Assembly (NCBI RefSeq): GCF_009906855.1 | Contig: NZ_CP047650.1 | Span: forward strand, 4,588,001-4,652,000 | DNA: 64,000 nucleotides | Source of the DNA: Xylophilus rhododendri | GTDB taxonomy: Bacteria; Pseudomonadota; Gammaproteobacteria; Burkholderiales; Burkholderiaceae_C | Direction: 5' to 3' | Shown: positions 25,061 through 33,868 of the stretch, piece by piece | Layout: each line of letters starts with the position of its first letter | How positions within the stretch are numbered: position 1 is the first letter of the stretch | Position numbers and translations under genes: made by a program | Notes under the pieces: generated by a model | What the model was told of the DNA's origin: nothing | What the model saw: only the letters and a program-made list of their open reading frames with translations | Databases searched by the model: none

Positions 25061-26824
25061 GTGAATGCCTTGCGAAACATGAAGATCGGCCTGCGCCTGG
25101 GCCTTGCGCTGGGAACCATCCTGCTGGTTCTCATGCTGAGTTCGGCCGCCGGCGTGTGGCGGCTCAGCGAGCTGGCCGGGCGCATGCACATCCTGGCCAC
25201 CAGCGACAACGAAAAACAGATCGTCGCGGCCGAGTGGCTGAGCACCATCAGCCTGAACCTGGTGCGCACCCGTGCCGCCTTGCTCGGTCCGCGGGAGCTG
25301 GTGCCGGAACTGCAGCGCGAGATGGACACCACCTCCACCGCCACCACCGCCTTGCGCGAGCGGCTGAACCGGCTGGTGACCACACCCGAGGGCAAGGCCA
25401 TGCTGGTCGACATCGACAAGGCGCGCGACGCCTACCGCACGCCGCGCGCCGATCTGCTCAAGCGGCACACCGCGGGCGAAGACGTGCGGGCGGCGGTGGA
25501 GCAGCAGATACGGCCCCTCTCCGAGGCCTACGTCGCGACCATCAAGGTGTTCCAGGCGCGCCAGATCCAGCGCTACCAGGACGCATTGGCCGCCGCCGAG
25601 GCCGATGCGGCCGAGGCCCAGCGTTTCCTGATCGGCTGCGGCGTGGTCGCGGTGCTGCTGGGCGCCTTCCTGGCGGTGGTTCTGTCGCGCTCCATCGTCG
25701 AGCCGCTGCGCCGGGTCGCGGCCAGCACCCGGCGGCTGGCCGAGGGCGACCTGACCGAGGAGATCGCCGCCCAGGGCCGCGACGAGGCCACCGAAGTGCA
25801 GACCGGGCTGCAGGCCTTGCAGGCCAGTCTGACGCGGGTGGTGTCCGGCGTGCGCTCCAACGCCGAGAGCGTGGCCACGGCCAGCGCCGAGATCGCCCAA
25901 GGCAACAACGACCTGTCGGGCCGCACCGAGCAGCAGGCCTCGGCCCTGGAGGAAACGGCAGCCTCGATGGAGGAACTCAGCTCCACCGTACGCCAGAACT
26001 CCGACAACGCCCAGCAGGCCAACCAGCTGGCGCAGGGCGCCACCGACGTGGCGGTGCAGGGCGGCGAGGTGGTGGCCCGGGTGGTGGACACCATGAAGGG
26101 CATCAACGAGAGCTCGCGCAAGATCGAGGACATCATCAGCGTGATCGACGGCATCGCCTTCCAGACTAACATCCTGGCGCTCAATGCCGCGGTGGAGGCG
26201 GCGCGCGCCGGCGAGCAGGGCCGCGGCTTCGCGGTGGTGGCCAGCGAGGTGCGCAGCCTGGCCCAGCGCAGCGCCGATGCGGCCAAGCAGATCAAGGGCC
26301 TGATCGGCACCAGCGTGGAGCGGGTCGAGCAGGGCAGCAGCCTGGTCGACCAGGCCGGCACCACCATGCAGGAGGTGGTGTCGGCGATCCGGCGGGTCAC
26401 CGACCTGATGGGCGAGATCAGCTCGGCCAGCATGGAGCAGAGTTCGGGCGTGGCCCAGGTCGGCCAGGCCGTCACCCAGATGGACCAGGTCACGCAGCAG
26501 AACGCCGCGCTGGTGGAGCAGAGCGCGGCGGCGGCGGCCAGCCTGAAGACGCAGGCCGAGCAGCTGGTGAGCGCGGTGGCGGTGTTCAAGCTGCCCGGGC
26601 AGGCCGGCGGCGGCTTCGCCCGAGCGGCCGGCGTGCCGGTGGCGGCGCCCGTCGTGGTCACGCCGCCCCGGCCGGCGGCGGCGCCGGCAACGGCGCTGAA
26701 GCGTCCCCTGCCTTCCGCGCCGGCACCCGCACGGCCGCCTGCCGCACCGGCCAGGCAGATCGCCGCGGCCAAGCCGGCGCCGGCCACGGCCAAGGTTTCC
26801 GAGGACGACTGGGAAAGCTTCTAA
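25061..26824 (+). CDS. Methyl-accepting chemotaxis protein with CheR-binding C-terminus
   Basis: A 587-aa transmembrane chemoreceptor. It starts at GTG 25061 behind GGGAGAGAGA. A first membrane helix spans about residues 12-32, a periplasmic four-helix domain follows (4HB-MCP type, to about 188), a second membrane helix lies at about 190-213, then HAMP, then the signalling hairpin with the invariant tip [34 protein letters not shown] Pro/Ala-rich linker of about 60 residues ends in DWESF, a pentapeptide of the kind that tethers CheR and CheB. The ligand is unknown. The convergent TetR gene ends one base away. Confidence 0.94.
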   Translation: MNALRNMKIGLRLGLALGTILLVLMLSSAAGVWRLSELAGRMHILATSDNEKQIVAAEWLSTISLNLVRTRAALLGPRELVPELQREMDTTSTATTALRERLNRLVTTPEGKAMLVDIDKARDAYRTPRADLLKRHTAGEDVRAAVEQQIRPLSEAYVATIKVFQARQIQRYQDALAAAEADAAEAQRFLIGCGVVAVLLGAFLAVVLSRSIVEPLRRVAASTRRLAEGDLTEEIAAQGRDEATEVQTGLQALQASLTRVVSGVRSNAESVATASAEIAQGNNDLSGRTEQQASALEETAASMEELSSTVRQNSDNAQQANQLAQGATDVAVQGGEVVARVVDTMKGINESSRKIEDIISVIDGIAFQTNILALNAAVEAARAGEQGRGFAVVASEVRSLAQRSADAAKQIKGLIGTSVERVEQGSSLVDQAGTTMQEVVSAIRRVTDLMGEISSASMEQSSGVAQVGQAVTQMDQVTQQNAALVEQSAAAAASLKTQAEQLVSAVAVFKLPGQAGGGFARAAGVPVAAPVVVTPPRPAAAPATALKRPLPSAPAPARPPAAPARQIAAAKPAPATAKVSEDDWESF

Positions 26825-26825
26825 G

Positions 26826-27419
26826 TTAGTCCCGGCCGGCCGGGCGGTGCCCGTCCAGGCAGCCGGTCGCCAGCCGCCGGGCATAGGCGGCGTCCACGCC
26901 GTCGGACACCCCCATCAGCAGGCGGTAGACCACCGGCGCGGCCACCCGGTCCACCACCTCCTCCACCGGCGGCACGTCTTCCCCACGTGCGCGGGCGCGC
27001 TCCACCATCTGCGTGATCTGGCCGGCGGTGAACACCAGGCAGGAGCAGGCGCCGTCGATGCGGTGGCCGCCGCAGATCACGTCGCGCACCAGGGCCAGGC
27101 CGGGCTCGGACGCCATCTCCTCGACGAAGAGCTCGGCCCAGGCCAGCAGGTCGTCGCGGAAGGTGCCGGTGTCCGGCGGTTCGTGCTCGGGGCGCAGGCG
27201 GGCGGCGGCCACGTCGGCCAGCAGCGCGGACAGGTCGCCCCAGCGGCGGTAGATGGTGGACGGCGTCACCCCGGCACGGGCCGCCACCAGGGGCACGGTC
27301 AGCTCGGTGCGGTCCACTTCTTGCGACAGGGCTTGCACCGCCTCGTGCACGGCGGCCTGCACACGGGCACTGCGGCCGCCGGATCGGGTCGCGGGTCGGG
27401 ACAAGGTGTTGGCGGGCAT
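26826..27419 (-). CDS. TetR/AcrR-family transcriptional regulator
   Basis: A 197-aa repressor-type protein. The N-terminal helix-turn-helix is LTVPLVAARAGVTPSTIYRRWGDLSALLADV (about residues 40-70). The C-terminal domain resembles the TetR_C_11 type, with DDLLAWAELFVEEM and YRLLMGVSDG. It diverges from an MFS exporter across an 86-base gap with two palindromes, so it most likely represses both genes until an exporter substrate binds. Confidence 0.9.
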   Translation of the reverse strand: MPANTLSRPATRSGGRSARVQAAVHEAVQALSQEVDRTELTVPLVAARAGVTPSTIYRRWGDLSALLADVAAARLRPEHEPPDTGTFRDDLLAWAELFVEEMASEPGLALVRDVICGGHRIDGACSCLVFTAGQITQMVERARARGEDVPPVEEVVDRVAAPVVYRLLMGVSDGVDAAYARRLATGCLDGHRPAGRD

Positions 27420-27434
27420 GCCACGATTTTAAAG

Positions 27435-27496
27435 CTAAGTATTTGCGTTAGTGATGGTTTTGGCCGCACAATCGCAAAAGCTCATTTTTTGCGTTA
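27435..27496. promoter_or_regulatory. Operator-like palindromes between tetR and the MFS gene
   Basis: CTAA-N9-TTAG spans 27435-27451, and CGCAAAA-N7-TTTTGCG spans 27473-27493. Both contain TTTGCGTTA (27442-27450 and 27488-27496), a direct repeat with 46-base offset. The shared half-site is the best candidate for TetR binding. Confidence 0.55.
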
Positions 27497-27505
27497 AGGC
27501 CTCTC

Positions 27506-28693
27506 ATGTCCCGAGCCCCGCTCTCCGCCAACGCCGGCACCGCCTTGCGTGCCGGCCTGCTCTTCACCTTCATGGCGGCGTCCAGCGTGCCGACGCCGCT
27601 GTATGCGCTCTACCGGGAGTTGTGGCATTTCTCGCCGGCCACGCTGACCCTGGTGTTCGCGGTGTATGCGGCCAGCCTGCTGGCTTCGCTGCTGACGCTG
27701 GGCTCGCTGTCGGACTACCTCGGCCGCCGGCCGGTGATCCTGGGCGCGGTCTTTTTCGAGCTGCTGTCGCTGTTGCTGTTCCTCTTCGCCGGTTCGGTGC
27801 CGATGCTGGTCGCCGCCCGGCTGCTGCAGGGCGCGGCCACCGGCGTGGCGCTGAGCGCACTGGGCGCCGCCATCGGCGACTCCGACCGGCAGCATGCGCC
27901 CATCATCAACAGCGTGGCGCCGCTGGCGGGCCTGGGCATAGGCGCGTTGTCGAGCAGCGTGCTGGCCGCCGCCGGCCCCTGGCCGACCCACACGGTCTAC
28001 GCGCTGGTTTTCGTGGCCCTGGCCTGGCAGGGCTGGGCGGCCCGGCAACTGCCGGAGACGGCACGGCCGCGACCCGGCGCGCTGGCCTCGATGCGGCCCC
28101 GCGTCGCCGTGCCCGCATCGGTGCGGCGCGCCTTCCTGCTGGCCGCGCCCATCGACGTGGCGGCTTGGGCCCTGGGCGGCTTCCTGCTCTCGCTGGGCCC
28201 GACGCTGGCACGCCAGGTGACGGGTGTGCAGAGCCCGGTGATCGGCGGGCTGATGCTGGCCACGCTGACCAGTGCAGGCGCCGTCGCCTCGCTGCTGCTG
28301 CGCGAGCGGCCGGCGTCCCTGCTGATGCGCACCGGCGGCATCGGTCTGGTGGCCGGTGTGGCGCTGGTGCTGGAGGCCACCGCCCTGGCTTCCACGCCGC
28401 TCTTCTTCATCGGCACGGCGGTGGCGGGCGTGGGTTTCGGCGTGGGTTTCCTGGCGGCCTTGCGAAGCGTGCTGGGCGCGGCCGCGCCCGAGCAGCGGGC
28501 CACGGTGATGGCCGCCTTCTTCGTGCTGAGCTACTGCGCCTTCAGCCTGCCGGCGCTGGGCGCGGGTTATGCCGCCGGGCTGATCGGGCTGAAGGCAGCG
28601 GCGCAGCTGCTGGGCAGCGCCGTCATGGCGCTGGGCGTGGTCGCGCTGTTGGGCACGCTGCTGCCCGCCACGGCAGCCCGGGCCCCCGGGTAA
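27506..28693 (+). CDS. MFS transporter under TetR control
   Basis: A 395-aa MFS permease with twelve hydrophobic segments. The first loop motif is GSLSDYLGRRPVILG, and the start of helix 1, FTFMAASSVPTPLYALYRELWHFSP, is typical of an uncharacterised exporter-like group in proteobacteria. It lies divergent from the TetR gene, which points to efflux of a toxic or signalling compound. The substrate cannot be inferred. The stop lies 79 bases before the hydrolase lipoprotein gene. Confidence 0.88.
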   Translation: MSRAPLSANAGTALRAGLLFTFMAASSVPTPLYALYRELWHFSPATLTLVFAVYAASLLASLLTLGSLSDYLGRRPVILGAVFFELLSLLLFLFAGSVPMLVAARLLQGAATGVALSALGAAIGDSDRQHAPIINSVAPLAGLGIGALSSSVLAAAGPWPTHTVYALVFVALAWQGWAARQLPETARPRPGALASMRPRVAVPASVRRAFLLAAPIDVAAWALGGFLLSLGPTLARQVTGVQSPVIGGLMLATLTSAGAVASLLLRERPASLLMRTGGIGLVAGVALVLEATALASTPLFFIGTAVAGVGFGVGFLAALRSVLGAAAPEQRATVMAAFFVLSYCAFSLPALGAGYAAGLIGLKAAAQLLGSAVMALGVVALLGTLLPATAARAPG

Positions 28694-28772
28694 TCACCAT
28701 GCGCAGGCGGGCCGGAGCGCCCGCCGTGTCGTGCACCATGGGGTTCCAGACGAACATCCAAGGAGACACCGC

Positions 28773-29822
28773 ATGAACAGATTCCTGGCCCTCGCGGGGC
28801 CATGGCTCATGGCCTTCATCCTCGCCGGCTGCGCGGCCGGCGCTGTCCGCGCCCCCGACGCCACAGCCGACAACGGCCCGCTGACCATCGCCCGCCAGGG
28901 CAGCTTCTTCGTCGGCGGGCGCGACGTGAAGTCGGACGACCTCTCGCTGCTGCCCGCCTATGCGCCCGGCGGCACCATCAGCGTCGAGCAGATGTATGTG
29001 CACTACCAGGTGCCGGTGGATGCCAGGCGTGCGCCGCTGGTCTTCATCCACGGCTGCTGCCTCACCGGCAAGACCTGGGAGACCACGCCCGACGGCCGCA
29101 TGGGCTGGGACGAATTCTTCGTGCGCCGCGGCTTTCCCACCTATGTGATCGACCAGGCCTCGCGCGGCCGCTCGGCGGCCGATCCCTCGGGCATCGTCGC
29201 CGTCAAGGGCGGCCGGGCGCCAGCGGACAAGCTGCCGCAGGTCTTCGGCGCGGCGCAGGAGGGCGCCTGGGCCATCTTCCGTTTCGGTCCGCAGTACCCC
29301 GAGGTCTTCCCCGGCATGCAGTTCCCGCTGGAGGCGCAGGCCGAGTTCTGGAAGCAGATGGTGCCCGACTGGCTCAATGCCCTGCCCACGCCCAACCCCA
29401 CCGTGCCGGCGCTCTCGCAGCTGGCGCAGAAGCTGGGGGGCGCGGTGCTGGTCAGCCATTCGCAGTCCGGCATCTATCCCTTCCAGACCGCCAGCCTGGA
29501 CCGCCGCGGCATCGCCGGCATCGTGGCGGTGGAGCCCGGCGCCTGCCCGGCCGCCGACAGCGACATGAAGCCCTTCGCCGGCCTGCCCATCCTGGTGCTG
29601 TGGGGCGACTTCGTGCCGCTGTCGCCGCGCTGGGCGCCGCGCCTGAAGATGTGCTCGGACTTCGTCGCCGCCGCCAACCGGGCTGGCGCCAAGGCCGAGA
29701 TGGTGATGCTGGCCGATGTCGGCCTGCCCGGCGCCTCGCACATGCTGATGCAGGACAAACACAGCCTGAAGATCGCCGCCTGGCTGGCCGGCTGGATCGA
29801 CGGGCACGTCGCACGACAATAA
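28773..29822 (+). CDS. Alpha/beta-hydrolase lipoprotein (esterase-like)
   Basis: A 349-aa secreted hydrolase. The signal ends in the lipobox LAGC with Cys at residue 20, so it is probably a lipoprotein. The fold shows APLVFIHGCCLTGKTWETTPDGR with the oxyanion-loop HG, the nucleophile Ser230 within SHSQSG, an acid in ILVLWGDF, and the catalytic His in GLPGASHML. AAGGAG precedes the ATG at 28773. It lies between the MFS gene and fecI, and a Fur-box-like site overlaps its stop, so it is probably not part of the fec operon. An esterase acting on an envelope or external ester is likely; the substrate is unknown. Confidence 0.82.
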   Translation: MNRFLALAGPWLMAFILAGCAAGAVRAPDATADNGPLTIARQGSFFVGGRDVKSDDLSLLPAYAPGGTISVEQMYVHYQVPVDARRAPLVFIHGCCLTGKTWETTPDGRMGWDEFFVRRGFPTYVIDQASRGRSAADPSGIVAVKGGRAPADKLPQVFGAAQEGAWAIFRFGPQYPEVFPGMQFPLEAQAEFWKQMVPDWLNALPTPNPTVPALSQLAQKLGGAVLVSHSQSGIYPFQTASLDRRGIAGIVAVEPGACPAADSDMKPFAGLPILVLWGDFVPLSPRWAPRLKMCSDFVAAANRAGAKAEMVMLADVGLPGASHMLMQDKHSLKIAAWLAGWIDGHVARQ

Positions 29823-29836
29823 GAACCATTCTCACC
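29818..29836 (+). promoter_or_regulatory. Fur-box-like site upstream of fecI
   Basis: The 19 bases at 29818-29836 match 14 of 18 defined positions of the 19-base Fur-site form AATGAGAAT-N-ATTCTCATT common in Pseudomonas and Bordetella. The site overlaps the hydrolase stop and ends 48 bases before the fecI GTG. It implies iron repression of the fecI-fecR-receptor unit. Confidence 0.65.
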
Positions 29837-29884
29837 GCGCGATACACTTGGGGACATCGCAGCTCTTGCCTCGCCCCTGTTCCC

Positions 29885-30448
29885 GTGACCGCGCGTTTTT
29901 CCCCGCTGCCCCTGGTGGCCGCCCTCGTCGGGCATTACGACGAGCTGGTGGACGATGTGCGCCGCTTCATCGGCCTGCGCCGCCATGAGGCCTGCAGCGC
30001 GCGCGAGGTGGTGCACGAGGTCTGCCTGCAGCTGATCGAGCAGCCGGCGCAGGGCGAGATCCGTTCGCCGCTGGCCTTCCTGCGCACCATGGCGCGGCGC
30101 CGCGCCATCGACCGGCACCGGGTGGAGGCCGGCCGGCGCGCCTGGGTCGAGACCTGGGCCGAGCTGCCCGAGGATGCGCAGGCCGAGGGCTCGGCCCATG
30201 CCGATCCGGCCCGCATCGCCAGCGGCCGGCAGCAGCTCGAACTGCTGGTGTCGGCCATCCATGCGATGCCGCTGCGCTGCCGCGAGGTCTTCGTGATGCA
30301 CAAGATCCACGGCATCGCGCAGCAGGAGGTCGCCGCCCGGCTGGGCATCGGCATCAAGACGGTGGAAAAGCATCTGCGCCTGGGCATGGAGGCCTGCTGG
30401 CGCGCCCTGGGCCAGGAACTGGCCGGGCGCCCCGGGCCTTTGCCATGA
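29885..30448 (+). CDS. fecI: FecI-type ECF sigma factor
   Basis: A 187-aa extracytoplasmic-function sigma factor of the iron-starvation group. Region 2 includes LVGHYDELVDDVRRFIG and the -10-binding SPLAFLRTMARRRAIDRHR. Region 4 is IHAMPLRCREVFVMHKIHGIAQQEVAARLGIGIKTVEKHLRLG. The GTG at 29885 is the chosen start. The stop overlaps the fecR ATG. With FecR it passes a siderophore signal from the TonB receptor to transcription of that receptor. A Fur-type site lies just upstream. Confidence 0.93.
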   Translation: MTARFSPLPLVAALVGHYDELVDDVRRFIGLRRHEACSAREVVHEVCLQLIEQPAQGEIRSPLAFLRTMARRRAIDRHRVEAGRRAWVETWAELPEDAQAEGSAHADPARIASGRQQLELLVSAIHAMPLRCREVFVMHKIHGIAQQEVAARLGIGIKTVEKHLRLGMEACWRALGQELAGRPGPLP

Positions 30449-31332
30449 GCCGCAAGGCCGAGGCCGCCCGCCAGCCGCAGCCCGCGCTGGCCCGTGCGCA
30501 GCGCGCCGCGCAGCGCCATGCGCTCGATGCCGCGCTGGCCGAGGAGCGCGAGACCCTGCAGGCGCTGTTCCCGCTCGAATCCCTGCAGCGCCCCGCCCGC
30601 AAGCCGCGCCGCGTGGCGCCGGTGCTGGGCCTGCTGCTGGCGGCTGCGGCGGCGGCCGCCGCCTGGTGGGCCGATCCGGCCTACCGCAGCGAGCATCTGG
30701 CCAGCGCCATCGGCGCACGCGAGCGTTATCTGCTGGGCGACGGCAGCGAGATCACGCTCGACAGCGACACCGTGGCCGACGTCAGCTGGCACCTTCGCTC
30801 CCGCCGCGTGGCCCTGCTGCAGGGCAGGGCGCGCTTCGCGGTGACACCGGCCGTGGTGCGCCCCTTCGAGGTGGATGCCGGGCTGGCGCAGGTGCGGGTG
30901 GTCGGCACCCGCTTCGATGTCAGCCGCACGGACAGCGAAGTGCAGGTGCAGGTGCTGGAAGGCCGGGTGCAGCTGCGTGGCTCGGCCGGGCAGCCCTGGA
31001 ATGCCGCGCCGCCGCTGGCACCGGGCCAGGCCCGGCGGATCCGCGCGGGCGAGGCGCCCGGACCGGTGCGCCAGGTGGATATCGCGCGCGCCGGCGCCTG
31101 GGCCGAGGGCCGGCTGGTCTTCGAATCCACGCCCCTGTCCGAAGCCCTGGCCGAGGTGCAGCGCTACCGCCGCGGCGCCATCCGGCTGCAGGGCGACAAG
31201 GCCGGGCAGCTGCGCCTGTCGGGCGTGTTCGACACCGCCCGGCCCGACGACATGCTGCGGGCCCTGCCCCACATCCTGCCGGTGGAGCTGCGCTGGGCGG
31301 CCGACGGCGGCGCCGAGCTGCGGGCGCGCTGA
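30445..31332 (+). CDS. fecR: FecR-family anti-sigma/sigma regulator
   Basis: A 295-aa inner-membrane regulator. The cytoplasmic N-terminal part (about 55 residues with PALARAQRAAQRHALDAAL) contacts FecI. One membrane helix follows around residues 58-75. The periplasmic FecR domain shows ERYLLGDGSEITLDSDTVADV, ALLQGRARFAV and VRVVGTRFDVSRTDSEVQVQVLEGRV, and ends in an STN-like LSGVFDTARPDDMLRALPHILPVELRW. The ATG overlaps the fecI stop. It senses the N-terminal signalling domain of the downstream receptor. Confidence 0.92.
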   Translation: MSRKAEAARQPQPALARAQRAAQRHALDAALAEERETLQALFPLESLQRPARKPRRVAPVLGLLLAAAAAAAAWWADPAYRSEHLASAIGARERYLLGDGSEITLDSDTVADVSWHLRSRRVALLQGRARFAVTPAVVRPFEVDAGLAQVRVVGTRFDVSRTDSEVQVQVLEGRVQLRGSAGQPWNAAPPLAPGQARRIRAGEAPGPVRQVDIARAGAWAEGRLVFESTPLSEALAEVQRYRRGAIRLQGDKAGQLRLSGVFDTARPDDMLRALPHILPVELRWAADGGAELRAR

Positions 31333-31433
31333 GAAAAATATTTCGGCTCGCGGGTAGGGTTGGACGGGGGGCAGTTCGACATCCAGGGTAGGCCGCACCG
31401 GCTTTCCACCCTCATCTGTCGCCAAGGACCCCC

Positions 31434-33836
31434 GTGTTGTTCACTTTCCGTCGCCCGCCCCTGCCGCTCTTCGCACTCAGCCCCCTGGTGCTGGCCTGCG
31501 CCGTGCATGCGCAGGCCCCCGCCGCCCGCCTGCACCTGGACCTGCCCGCCGCGTCGCTGGACCGCAGCCTGAGCGCCGTCGCCCGCCAGGCCGGCGTGCA
31601 GGTGCTCTTCGCCTCGTCCCTCACCGAAGGCCACCGCGCCCCCGCGCTGCGCGGCGAATTCACCGCCCGGGAGGCGCTCGACAAGGTGCTCGCCGGCAGC
31701 GGCCTGGTGCTGCGCAGCCGCGGCGCCGGCACCTGGACGGTGGAGCGCGACACCACGATCAAAGGCGCGCTGAGCGAAGTGCGCGTCACCGCCGATGCCG
31801 ACCGCGAATCCGCCTTCGGCCCGGCCGGCGGCATCGTCGCCCGGCGCGGCTCCAGCGCCACCCGCACCGATAGCGCGCTGCTGGAGACGCCGCAATCCGT
31901 CTCGGTCATCACCCGCGAGCAGATCGAGGCGCAGCAGCCCGGCAACCTGGAGGCCGCGCTGCGCTACACGCCCGGCATCACCTCCTTCACCGACGGCGCG
32001 CAGTCCAGCTCCGACGTCTACGCCATGCGCGGCTTCGCCCAGACCGTGGGCAGCCTGCTGCGCGACGGCATGCGCATGCAGATGTCCGACTACTACGGCT
32101 GGGAGGCCGCCGAGATCTACGGCCTGGAGCGGGTGGAAGTGATCCGCGGCGCCGCCTCGGTGCTCTACGGCCAGACCCAGCCCGGCGGCATGGTCAACCT
32201 GGTCACCAAACGCCCCACCGCCACGCCGCACCACGAGGTGGAGCTGCAGGCCGGCAGCTTCGGCCGCAAGCAGATCGCCTTCGACATCGGCGGCCCGCTC
32301 GGCGGCAGCGGCGACTGGAGTTATCGCCTGGTGGGCCTGGACCGCGACGCCGAGACCCAGGTCGACTACACCGTGGACCGCCGCCGCTACCTCGCCCCCT
32401 CGCTGAGCTGGAAGCCCGATGGCGTCACCAGCCTCACCCTGCTGGCCGAATACCAGCGGCAGACAGGCGACTACACCCGACCGGTGCCCACGGCCGGCAC
32501 GGTGCTGCCGGCGGCGCAGACGATTCCCGTGTCGCGTTTCGTCGGCGAGCCCGGCTTCGACCGGATGAGCAACGAACGCTACGGCGCCGGCTGGATGTTC
32601 GAGCACGCCTTCTCCGGGCAGCTCAAGCTGCGCCAGAACGCGCGCTACACCCACTTCGAACACGAGGGCCAGCGCCTGACCGTGTCCTCCTTCAACGCCG
32701 CCACCGGCCTGGCCACCCGCAGCGCCCAGGCCCGGCGCGGCTCGGGCAAGCTCTTCACCGCCGACAGCTCGCTCGAAGCCCGCTTCGACACCGGCGCCTT
32801 CTCCCACGTCGCGCTGGCCGGCATCGACTGGTTCCGCGGCGAATACGACCAGAGCATCCTGAACGGCACGGCGCCCTCGCTCAACCTCTATAACCCGGTC
32901 TATGGCGCCGCCGTCGCCACCCCCACCGCCGGCAGCCGCTACACCCAGCAGCAGACCCAGGTCGGCGCCTACCTGCAGGACCAGATCCGACACGGCCAGT
33001 GGGCCGCCGTGCTCGGCCTGCGCCACGACTGGGTGCGCACCGAGAACGCCACCAACGCCGTGGCCGACCCCATCCAGAAACCCACCGCCACCACCGGCCG
33101 CGCCGGCCTGGTCTACCTGGCCGACAACGGCCTGGCGCCCTACATCAGCTATTCGGAGTCCTTCCTGCCGGTGGCCGGCACCGACATCGCCGGCCAGCAG
33201 TTCGCTCCGGAAACCGGCAAGCAGTGGGAGGCCGGCGTGAAGTACCAGCCCGCCGGCTTCGACAGCTTCATCACCGCCGCGCTCTTCGACCTGCGCCGCC
33301 AGAACGTCACCACGCCCAACCCGAACGACACCAACTACAGCGTGCAGGAAGGCGAGGTGCGCTCGCGCGGCCTGGAGCTCGAAGCCAAGGCCCAGCTCGA
33401 CCGCGGCCTGGCCCTGCTGGCCAGCTACACCCGCACCGATATCGAGGTGACCCGCGCCAACCCCGCCTCCAACGGCTCCACCCAGCAGGGCAAGGTGCCG
33501 GCCCGCGCCGCCAGGGACTCGGCCGCGGCCTGGGCCGACTACACCGTGCAGCAGGGCGCGCTGGCGGGCCTGGGCATGTCGCTCGGCCTGCGCCACGTCG
33601 GCCCGAGCTGGGGCGATGCGCTCAACACCTTCCAGGTGCCCGGCTACACCACCACCGACCTCGCGTTGCGCTACGACCTGGGCCGGCTCGACGGCCGCCT
33701 GAGCGGCACCACCATTGCGTTGAACGTCTACAACCTGACCGACAAGCAGTACGTGGCCAGCTGTTTCAACAACACCGTCGGCTGCCAGTTCGGCGGTCGG
33801 CGCAATGCCGTCGCCACCCTGCGTTACCGCTGGTAG
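31434..33836 (+). CDS. TonB-dependent siderophore receptor with signalling (STN) domain
   Basis: An 800-aa outer-membrane receptor for a ferric siderophore. A signal peptide ends near CAVHAQ (residue 27). The STN domain follows (about 35-95, LDLPAASLDRSLSAVARQAGVQVLF), then a TonB-box-like region (SEVRVTA), the plug with LETPQSVSVITREQIEAQQPGNLEAALRYTPG and PGGMVNLVTKRPT, and a 22-strand barrel ending in ATLRYRW. It starts at GTG 31434 or TTG 31437, with AAGGA upstream. The STN domain and the adjoining fecIR genes show a transducing receptor of the FecA/FoxA/FpvA kind. The siderophore cannot be named. Confidence 0.93.
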   Translation: MLFTFRRPPLPLFALSPLVLACAVHAQAPAARLHLDLPAASLDRSLSAVARQAGVQVLFASSLTEGHRAPALRGEFTAREALDKVLAGSGLVLRSRGAGTWTVERDTTIKGALSEVRVTADADRESAFGPAGGIVARRGSSATRTDSALLETPQSVSVITREQIEAQQPGNLEAALRYTPGITSFTDGAQSSSDVYAMRGFAQTVGSLLRDGMRMQMSDYYGWEAAEIYGLERVEVIRGAASVLYGQTQPGGMVNLVTKRPTATPHHEVELQAGSFGRKQIAFDIGGPLGGSGDWSYRLVGLDRDAETQVDYTVDRRRYLAPSLSWKPDGVTSLTLLAEYQRQTGDYTRPVPTAGTVLPAAQTIPVSRFVGEPGFDRMSNERYGAGWMFEHAFSGQLKLRQNARYTHFEHEGQRLTVSSFNAATGLATRSAQARRGSGKLFTADSSLEARFDTGAFSHVALAGIDWFRGEYDQSILNGTAPSLNLYNPVYGAAVATPTAGSRYTQQQTQVGAYLQDQIRHGQWAAVLGLRHDWVRTENATNAVADPIQKPTATTGRAGLVYLADNGLAPYISYSESFLPVAGTDIAGQQFAPETGKQWEAGVKYQPAGFDSFITAALFDLRRQNVTTPNPNDTNYSVQEGEVRSRGLELEAKAQLDRGLALLASYTRTDIEVTRANPASNGSTQQGKVPARAARDSAAAWADYTVQQGALAGLGMSLGLRHVGPSWGDALNTFQVPGYTTTDLALRYDLGRLDGRLSGTTIALNVYNLTDKQYVASCFNNTVGCQFGGRRNAVATLRYRW

Positions 33837-33843
33837 GCCCGCG

Positions 33844-33868
33844 GGCGCGATTCGCCTAGGATCGCGCC
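33844..33868 (+). promoter_or_regulatory. Perfect hairpin abutting the K+ channel start codon
   Basis: GGCGCGAT (33844-33851) pairs with ATCGCGCC (33861-33868) around a nine-base loop. The ATG of the channel begins at the next base. There is no T run and no visible Shine-Dalgarno sequence. It may limit ribosome access or act as an end structure for the receptor transcript. Confidence 0.45.

Noticed and set aside
33837..33868. Intrinsic terminator after the TonB receptor
   Set aside because: The hairpin is strong but no T run follows and it abuts the next ATG, so it is listed as a leader structure instead.
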